The position numbers and the translations under genes were made by a program. A DNA stretch of 64,000 nt, from assembly GCA_025056255.1 (NCBI GenBank), contig JANWVT010000007.1, forward strand, positions 62,001 through 126,000, read 5' to 3'. This document shows positions 1-5,673 of this stretch, piece by piece (the stretch's first letter is position 1; each line of letters begins with the position of its first letter). This DNA is from Bernardetiaceae bacterium (GTDB taxonomy: Bacteria; Bacteroidota; Bacteroidia; Cytophagales; Thermoflexibacteraceae). Below the pieces are notes generated by a model, which saw only the letters and a list, made by a program, of their open reading frames with translations, was not told where the DNA came from and did not search any database.

Positions 1-549
1 GTACACGCGCCTGCGAAGTGCTGGGGTGCGCATTTGTTGCTGAGCAATTTTAGCAAGTGTTGGATGGAGCAGTTGGTGCTTCTCTAACACTTGTACGCCA
101 TAGTGAAACAAGTTCTTGTCCTCTGCGGTCACATACCTAAACAAACCCTGTAGGAAACAGTTACGCGTAGCAACCCGATACCAAGCATTAGACTTGATGC
201 CATCGGGAGCTAATAGCCACAAACGATTGATTTGAGCAGCAAACAGTTCATAGGTAACCAATGCAATGCGCCCGCCCATAGAAAAGCCCATCAAATCAAA
301 CTCAGAAATGTGGTGAGTGGCTAAAAAATTATTTAGTAGCTCTCGCCAAACATTTTTGGTCAGCCGCATTGTGGGGTCTGCCCAATGGCTTTTTCCATGG
401 AAAAATAGGTCTATGGCATAAATAGTATACTGAGGCATCGCTTGTTGGAGAGGGGCAAAAAAGGTACCGTCCTGACCAAAACCGTGAAAAGCAATTAAAA
501 CCTGCCCTCCTGAACCAAACTGATGGCAATGCAAATAGGGTTTTGCCAT
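1..549 (-). CDS. Alpha/beta-hydrolase fold protein (3' end cut by window edge)
   Basis: The minus-strand frame stays open from an ATG at 549 to base 1, giving 183 residues with the C-terminus missing. An early HGFGQ stretch fits the oxyanion-hole region, and GFSMGG (around residue 98) is a GxSxG nucleophile elbow. The rest reads like a soluble cytoplasmic hydrolase of the MenH/proline-iminopeptidase type, with LLAPDG after the next strand. The acid and His of the triad are not all visible. The frame extends back to about 648 without another ATG, so the ATG at 549 is taken as the start. It is divergent from the S24 repressor. The substrate cannot be told from sequence; a different overlapping minus-strand frame (329-640) is a shadow. 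Confidence 0.8.
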   Translation of the reverse strand, partial: MAKPYLHCHQFGSGGQVLIAFHGFGQDGTFFAPLQQAMPQYTIYAIDLFFHGKSHWADPTMRLTKNVWRELLNNFLATHHISEFDLMGFSMGGRIALVTYELFAAQINRLWLLAPDGIKSNAWYRVATRNCFLQGLFRYVTAEDKNLFHYGVQVLEKHQLLHPTLAKIAQQQMRTPALRRRVY

Positions 550-800
550 AGCTTTTTTTAGCAGCAAAGATAGTGCTTGCTTCTGATACGTTGTTTTGAT
601 ACACTTGCGCTTGTAGATTGCTGTTCCACTGTATATGCATAGGGTCAGTCAGGTCAAGTTATACTTTTACGTATTGTCTATTGCATACCTACAACTTGTT
701 GCCGCTCAGCAACAGCTCTTTCCTTGTCCAAAGCATCAATCGTTTTCATATTAATTGATACCTGTGTAAGCAAAATAAGCAACATGCCTGTTTGTTTTGC

Positions 801-831
801 TTGCATTTACTTAATTATTTACCTATTTTTG
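801..831 (+). promoter_or_regulatory. Bacteroidota-type promoter for the S24 regulator
   Basis: TTG at 801-803, a 20-nt spacer, and TATTTTTG at 824-831 match the -33/-7 elements (TTG, TAnnTTTG) known for the Bacteroidota primary sigma factor. Transcription would start near 837, leaving a leader of about 58 nt before the ATG at 895. Confidence 0.6.
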
Positions 832-866
832 TTTGGCAAACTTAATTATTAATGATTTAAAAATCA
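809..866. promoter_or_regulatory. Operator-like repeats around the S24 promoter
   Basis: The 11-bp sequence ACTTAATTATT occurs twice, at 809-819 (inside the promoter spacer) and at 840-850 (just after the expected start site), 31 bp apart. Two short palindromes lie next to it: GTTTGGCAAAC at 831-841, over the end of the -7 box, and TGATTT-AA-AAATCA at 853-866. The position suggests autoregulation by the downstream HTH protein; this is inference from layout. Confidence 0.35.
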
Positions 867-894
867 GTTTTTATTTAAAAGCAATTGAGACGCT

Positions 895-1662
895 ATGGAA
901 GGAGCGGTTAGTCAGCGGTTGATGGCAATCATCAAGCATTTTGCAAATGGAAATGAAAAACGTTTTGCTGAATCTATTGGGGTAAAACCGGCTGTAATCA
1001 ATAATTACACCAGAGGCAAGCAGCAAAGTAAGCCCGGCTTTGAAGTGCTTCAAAAAATGGCTGCTACCTATCCTTCTCTCAATATTGAATGGATTTTGAG
1101 TGGCAAAGGGCAAATGCTTAAACAAACAGATAGCGAGCATGCATTTGCTTTCAATGCTCATGATACAGTGGCTATTCCCGTCATCAATCGCAGAGCAGCT
1201 GCTAACTACTTAGTAGGCTACCAAACACAAGAATATTTTGAAGAACTCGAAGTGATGAATATGCCGCGCAGCCTACTGAGAGGCAAACAATGCTATGCTT
1301 TGCAGGTAGTAGGCGATAGCATGCAACCTACCCTATACGAAAACGATTATTTAATCTGCCACTTGATAGACCGCGCCGAGTGGGAGTATTTGAGTGAAGG
1401 ACAAATATGTGTAATTGTTTCCGAATCTGGATTGCAAGTAAAACGCATCAAAAACAAGCAACACAACCAATACCTAACTCTTGTTTCAGATAATCCTAAA
1501 CACCCCCCTTTTAAAATAGCACATGAAGCAATTATAGAGATATGGAAAGTCAACTGGCGGCTAACAAACCGCCTCACTCCCGACTCTGAGGATTTGCACA
1601 ACCGCATCTTGCAGTTAGAGGCAAGATTGGAACGAGTAGAAAAACAACAGGCAAATCTTTAA
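895..1662 (+). CDS. XRE-type HTH transcriptional regulator with S24 (LexA/CI-like) peptidase domain
   Basis: This 255-aa protein has an N-terminal helix-turn-helix (about residues 5-70; GVKPAVINNYTRGKQ is the recognition region) and a C-terminal S24 domain (about 95-215). The Ser/Lys dyad is visible as GDSM (Ser142) and QVKR (Lys183). The family represses transcription as a dimer, and many members self-cleave when RecA filaments form. At the place where the cleavage dipeptide Ala-Gly is expected, this protein has AAANYL (Ala103-Asn104), so autoproteolysis may be altered. It ends in a short coiled coil (about 230-253). It could be a chromosomal stress regulator or a domesticated phage repressor; no phage genes are nearby. 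Confidence 0.85.
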   Translation: MEGAVSQRLMAIIKHFANGNEKRFAESIGVKPAVINNYTRGKQQSKPGFEVLQKMAATYPSLNIEWILSGKGQMLKQTDSEHAFAFNAHDTVAIPVINRRAAANYLVGYQTQEYFEELEVMNMPRSLLRGKQCYALQVVGDSMQPTLYENDYLICHLIDRAEWEYLSEGQICVIVSESGLQVKRIKNKQHNQYLTLVSDNPKHPPFKIAHEAIIEIWKVNWRLTNRLTPDSEDLHNRILQLEARLERVEKQQANL

Positions 1663-1702
1663 CTTTGCAACCGACTTTGTTTTTTCTGTCGGCATTCCCA
1701 TT

Positions 1703-2509
1703 ATGCAACATACGCCTGCGGCAGCCTATGCTGACCTGACATTTTTTATAGACTCTGTCCACTTAGCCCTTGAAAAGCGGATAGATTTGTTTTTTCCACG
1801 TCGCTACCATGCAGGCATGAGCTGCTGCTTAGTGATTGTTAACGACGGACAAGATGCCCAAGCTCTGCACTTGCGCGAAACCTTGCACAAACTAACTACC
1901 AAACATACCATTCAGCCCACTATTATCGCTGCCGTACACGCTACTGAGCGCTTACAAGAGTATGGGACTGCCCACATTCCTGATTATGCTAAGCGCGGCA
2001 GCAAAGCACACCTGTACACTGCTTTTATCACCAATGAACTCCTTCCTATGTTGGAACAGCGCTTTGTATTGCAGCCTGCTCCTACTCACCGAGCCATTTT
2101 TGGCTGTTCATTAGGAGGGCTCTCGGCATTCGATATTGCTTGGCATCACCCGCATTTGTTCAGCAAGATAGGGGTTTGTTCTGGTGCTTTTTGGTGGCGC
2201 AAACACTCTGCCAACGACTATTTTGCCAACTCCGACCGCATCATTCATGCGGTTGTGCGAAACAGTACCTACAAGCCGGGGTTAAAATTTTGGTTCGAGG
2301 CTGGCACTAATGATGAAAAAGAAGACCGCAACCAAAATGGTATTATCGATGCCATTGACGATACCTTAGATTTGATTGCAGAATTGCACTACAAAGGCTA
2401 CAATACGCTAACCGATGTACGCTACTTGGAAATTCAAGGCGGACAGCACAACCAGCGAACATGGGCAAAAGCATTTCCCGATTTCCTAAAATGGGCTTTT
2501 GGCAACTAA
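1703..2509 (+). CDS. Putative esterase (esterase D / enterochelin-esterase-like alpha/beta hydrolase)
   Basis: The 268-aa protein has no signal peptide and is probably cytoplasmic. GCSLGG places the nucleophile at Ser136, the C-terminal GGQHNQRTW supplies a likely catalytic His (His249), and an acidic stretch near 212-222 could give the Asp. The order and length fit the putative-esterase family (Fes/IroE/esterase D fold), which hydrolyses acyl or siderophore esters; the actual substrate is unknown. It starts 40 bp after the S24 regulator on the same strand and may be co-transcribed with it. The ATG at 1703 is the first in frame. Confidence 0.75.
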   Translation: MQHTPAAAYADLTFFIDSVHLALEKRIDLFFPRRYHAGMSCCLVIVNDGQDAQALHLRETLHKLTTKHTIQPTIIAAVHATERLQEYGTAHIPDYAKRGSKAHLYTAFITNELLPMLEQRFVLQPAPTHRAIFGCSLGGLSAFDIAWHHPHLFSKIGVCSGAFWWRKHSANDYFANSDRIIHAVVRNSTYKPGLKFWFEAGTNDEKEDRNQNGIIDAIDDTLDLIAELHYKGYNTLTDVRYLEIQGGQHNQRTWAKAFPDFLKWAFGN

Positions 2510-2596
2510 AACAAGCTTCTTTCTGACAACTTGTCACAAACTTATTCACCCGCATTATTGTTGTAAGCATAATTAAAAACTTAAAATCACTTCGTT

Positions 2597-2917
2597 ATGG
2601 CAAAGGCTATTGAATTAACAGACAGCAATTTTGAACAATACATCAACGGCGATCGCCCTGTATTGGTAGATTTTTGGGCAGAGTGGTGCGGACCTTGTAA
2701 AATGATTGCTCCTACAATAGAAGAAATGGCTGCCGAGTTTGAAGGAAAAGCTATTATTGCTAAGGTTAATGTAGATGAGCAATCGCGCATTCCCGCCATT
2801 TTTGATATTCGCAGCATCCCTACTCTGATGGTATTTAAAAACGGTCAGGTAGTAGCTAAAAAGATAGGAGCTGCCCCTAAGGCTGAGTTAGTAAAACTGT
2901 TAACTCCTCACATATAA
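2597..2917 (+). CDS. trxA: Thioredoxin
   Basis: This is a full-length thioredoxin (106 aa) with the active site WCGPC (Cys31 and Cys34), the preceding VDFWAEW strand, and the cis-Pro region (SIPTLMVF). It is the cytoplasmic dithiol-disulfide reductant used by ribonucleotide reductase and other reductases. It is followed by a palindromic repeat and a bidirectional terminator, so it is probably monocistronic. Confidence 0.95.
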   Translation: MAKAIELTDSNFEQYINGDRPVLVDFWAEWCGPCKMIAPTIEEMAAEFEGKAIIAKVNVDEQSRIPAIFDIRSIPTLMVFKNGQVVAKKIGAAPKAELVKLLTPHI

Positions 2918-2996
2918 TCTACTGCTCCATCATAAACAGGCGCATTTCATAAAACACCTATCTAAGAGTAACTAAAATACCTAACTTGCTCCTATT

Positions 2997-3029
2997 GCCC
3001 CTAACAGGTTTTGCAAACTTGTTAGGGGC
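2997..3029. repeat. Palindromic repeat (hairpin), copy 1 of a family in this window
   Basis: Two 15-nt arms (2997-3011 and 3015-3029) pair with one G-T and enclose a 3-nt loop (TGC). The core CTAACAGGTTT resembles the hairpins at 6815-6849 and 59030-59062. There is no T-run, so it is more likely an interspersed repeat than the trxA terminator. Confidence 0.6.
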
Positions 3030-3075
3030 GCTATAGGTTTGTGCACACGCTATGTTTTGATGGCGTAGAAATAAA

Positions 3076-3107
3076 AAAATCCGTATCCAAAAACTGGTAC
3101 GGATTTT
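3076..3107. terminator. Bidirectional intrinsic terminator between trxA and the barrel gene
   Basis: AAAATCCGTA (3076-3085) pairs with TACGGATTTT (3098-3107), and an inner CCA/TGG pair continues the stem. A-rich and T-rich flanks on the two sides suit both convergent genes. Confidence 0.7.
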
Positions 3108-3157
3108 ATGTTCATGAAAAATCGCTAAGCCTAATCCGAGATAAGTTAAAGTAAGAT

Positions 3158-3919
3158 TTAGAAACTGTATCCTACGCTAAGTTTGAAGAAAGAAGGTTGG
3201 CGATAGTTGCTTTTCTTCACCTGCTCATCGGAGCGTAGGTCGAAGCCGGAGGTAAAGCGAGTGAAGAATCCACCTTGTGGCGCTGCAAATTGAATGTAAG
3301 GACCTACCGATACATAGAAGTCGTAGGCGGCATCGCCATTGTGATTTTTGCCTCCTGTAAAACGCAAGTGCTCATAGTGCAATCCCAACGATAACAGAGA
3401 GGATATTTTGTAACCTCCATTCAGCCAATAGTGCAAATAGTTGTTGGTGTTGCGGTTGCCATGGTCTAAACCGGTGTAATAGCCAAGATAAAACTCGCCT
3501 TCCAAAGCAGTAGTATTCAGCTTGGCAGTGAGGTTGGGTACAAAACCTTCGCCCAGAACCGGTGTGCCCAATCCTGATGTTAGGCTACCATTTAACAAGC
3601 CAATTTGTGGGTTGATATACAGTGACTCTCCTACGGGAAATCCTACTCCTACACCGAACTCCGTCCAATTGCCCCAAGCAGCTCCCGTACCACCAGACCA
3701 CAGAATGCCATAGAAAGTGAAATCTAACTTGTCACTCAATTGATAGGTGCCACCAAACGAAGGGTAGAAACCAAAGAAAATATCCGAATTGAGATTGACA
3801 CTCATGGCGAGTTTTTTAGAAGCACCACTATTATCTTGCCCTAATGCACTCAGCTGGGGCAAAGAACTTAAAAGCAAGCCTATTAGCAGGCAAGCACAAC
3901 GGGTTGATATGTTTTTCAT
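3158..3919 (-). CDS. Probable outer-membrane beta-barrel protein of unknown function, next to amt
   Basis: The 253-aa protein has a signal peptide (about residues 1-27, ending near ALGQ) and then many alternating aromatic/polar strands rich in Gly, Tyr and Phe. It ends in KLSVGYSF, a C-terminal aromatic typical of outer-membrane barrels. It resembles families of unknown function (DUF6733-like; recalled from memory, not checked). It lies 91 bp downstream of the ammonium transporter on the same strand, in the place where glnK would often be found, so a role linked to nitrogen uptake is possible but not shown. Confidence 0.6.
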   Translation of the reverse strand: MKNISTRCACLLIGLLLSSLPQLSALGQDNSGASKKLAMSVNLNSDIFFGFYPSFGGTYQLSDKLDFTFYGILWSGGTGAAWGNWTEFGVGVGFPVGESLYINPQIGLLNGSLTSGLGTPVLGEGFVPNLTAKLNTTALEGEFYLGYYTGLDHGNRNTNNYLHYWLNGGYKISSLLSLGLHYEHLRFTGGKNHNGDAAYDFYVSVGPYIQFAAPQGGFFTRFTSGFDLRSDEQVKKSNYRQPSFFKLSVGYSF

Positions 3920-4010
3920 AATTAAGATAAGTTTAGGTTTTGGGCAGTTTTATTAGTAGATTACAGTAAAATCTGATAAAAAGGCTTAGCTGAACGTGTA
4001 GCAATCTAGG

Positions 4011-5375
4011 CTATACATTAATTTCTTCTTCGTAAAATGCACCATTTGCTTTGGCTTGTGCTATTTTTTCAACCATTTGAACCAAATTATCTGCCTGTTC
4101 ACTATGCTGAGAAAGGTCGAGACCTTTATTTTCTAGTTCAGGTTTTACACGCATGGGAATAATCAAGTCGGTGAGCTTGTAAAGCAACCATGCACCGCCA
4201 AAAGTAAATACCGAAACGATTACCAACGCTAACAGGTGATACAGAAACGTTTTTGTTTCTCCGTAGAAAAGCCCAACATCTTTGGCAAAAATGCCCGTTG
4301 CAATCATTCCTACAATACCACCTATTCCATGGCAAGGAAATACATCGAGGGTATCGTCTAATGATGTTTTGGTTTTAATGCGCACTGCCAAATTGCTGAT
4401 GATAGCCGCAATGGTGCCAATAAATAAGCTTTGCCCTACGTTTACAAATCCTGCTGCGGGTGTAATAGCCACCAAACCTACTACTGCACCAATGCAAGCG
4501 CCCATAGCAGAGGGTTTGCGTCCAGTTGCGCCGTCAAAAAATATCCATGCTAACATAGCTGCTGCAGAAGCTGTGTTGGTATTTAGAAAAGCAGAGGATG
4601 CTAGTTCGTTAGCCGCCAACGCTGAACCAGCATTGAAACCAAACCAGCCAAACCACAATAAACCTGTTCCCAGCAGAATAAAAGGAATGTTGTAAGGGAC
4701 ATGTGAACCGTTTTCCTTGCGCTTCCCTAAAACTAAGGCACCCGCAAGGGCAGCAAATCCTGCTGAGATGTGCACCACTGTTCCACCAGCAAAATCCAGT
4801 ACGCCCCATTTGCGCAAAAAACCTTCTGGATGCCATGTCCAATGTGCCAATGGAGCATATATGAACAAACTAAACAAACAAATGAACAATACAAAAGCTG
4901 AAAAGCGAATTCGTTCAGCAAAACCACCTGTAATAAGCGCCGGCGTGATGATGGCAAATTTTAACTGGAAAAGCGCAAACAACATGAGCGGAATGGTAGG
5001 AGCCAGATTGGCATCGGTTGCCAAACCTACTTTATCAAACATCAAGAAAGTCAGTGGGTTGCCTATAATCCCCCCTACAGACTCGCCAAAAGCCAAGCTA
5101 AAACCCACTACTACCCATAGTACGCTCACAATACCCATAATGACAAAACTTTGCAAAATGGTTGACACTACATTTTTGTAGCGCACCATGCCGCCATAAA
5201 AAAATGCCAAGCCGGGAGTCATCAATAGCACTAACCCTGCCGCAGCTAACATCCAAGCTGTATCACCTGAATTAATAGGCGCGTCAGGCTTTGCCTCAGG
5301 AATGCTCACAGGCACCAACCCCCAGAGGGAAAAAACAACGAGCAACAACAAAGGAATAATCCATTTTTTTGTCAT
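4011..5375 (-). CDS. amtB: Ammonium transporter
   Basis: This is a 454-aa Amt/Mep/Rh family channel for ammonium uptake. A signal peptide (about 1-25, before SIPEAKPD) and about eleven membrane helices follow. The paired pore histidines are in VHISAG and CHGIGG, and FFYGGMVRYKN and DFAGGTVVH are family signatures. The cytoplasmic tail (KPELENKGLDLSQHSEQA) is of the type that PII proteins contact. The ATG at 5375 is chosen; a TTG two codons upstream is also in frame. The barrel gene at 3158 is probably co-transcribed. Confidence 0.93.
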   Translation of the reverse strand: MTKKWIIPLLLLVVFSLWGLVPVSIPEAKPDAPINSGDTAWMLAAAGLVLLMTPGLAFFYGGMVRYKNVVSTILQSFVIMGIVSVLWVVVGFSLAFGESVGGIIGNPLTFLMFDKVGLATDANLAPTIPLMLFALFQLKFAIITPALITGGFAERIRFSAFVLFICLFSLFIYAPLAHWTWHPEGFLRKWGVLDFAGGTVVHISAGFAALAGALVLGKRKENGSHVPYNIPFILLGTGLLWFGWFGFNAGSALAANELASSAFLNTNTASAAAMLAWIFFDGATGRKPSAMGACIGAVVGLVAITPAAGFVNVGQSLFIGTIAAIISNLAVRIKTKTSLDDTLDVFPCHGIGGIVGMIATGIFAKDVGLFYGETKTFLYHLLALVIVSVFTFGGAWLLYKLTDLIIPMRVKPELENKGLDLSQHSEQADNLVQMVEKIAQAKANGAFYEEEINV

Positions 5376-5398
5376 ATACAAGAATGTTTTTGTTTTAA

Positions 5399-5427
5399 CA
5401 AAACTATTTAAAAAAATATGAAATCAA
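5399..5427 (-). promoter_or_regulatory. Candidate amtB promoter
   Basis: On the minus strand, TAGTTTTG (5406 to 5399) matches the TAnnTTTG -7 box. A TTG at 5427-5425 gives an 18-nt spacer, slightly short. The transcript would begin near 5393, about 18 nt before the ATG. Confidence 0.4.
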
Positions 5428-5460
5428 AAAATAAATAGGCTGTTTTTTACAAAAAAGGTA

Positions 5461-5485
5461 TTGTTAAGAGCCAAAAATTTAACAA
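5461..5485. promoter_or_regulatory. Inverted repeat upstream of amtB
   Basis: TTGTTAA (5461-5467) and TTAACAA (5479-5485) form a perfect 7-bp inverted repeat with an 11-nt spacer. It lies about 55-80 bp upstream of the amtB -7 box, where an activator would bind. The remaining interval up to 5673 is AT-rich and I see no gene in it. Confidence 0.3.
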
Positions 5486-5673
5486 ATCATCATTTTTTGA
5501 TAAAAAGTAGGTCTTAAAAGAGGCTATATGCAGAAAATACAATAATTAAGATAGTTGCTATAAAATTGTACTAACCTTATACTGGCTAAACAGCGACTAT
5601 TAGTAGCAGCTAATCACTTTGCTGTGTAACCTCAATACAATGATTTGAGACTCAAATCCCTTTATTTTGCTCT

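Noticed and set aside
329-640. 103-codon minus-strand frame at the left edge
   Set aside because: The frame of 1-549 contains a GxSxG hydrolase; this one is its shadow and has no family features.
895-1662. Prophage marker based on the CI-like repressor
   Set aside because: No phage structural, integrase or excision genes nearby; flanking genes are ordinary chromosomal genes.
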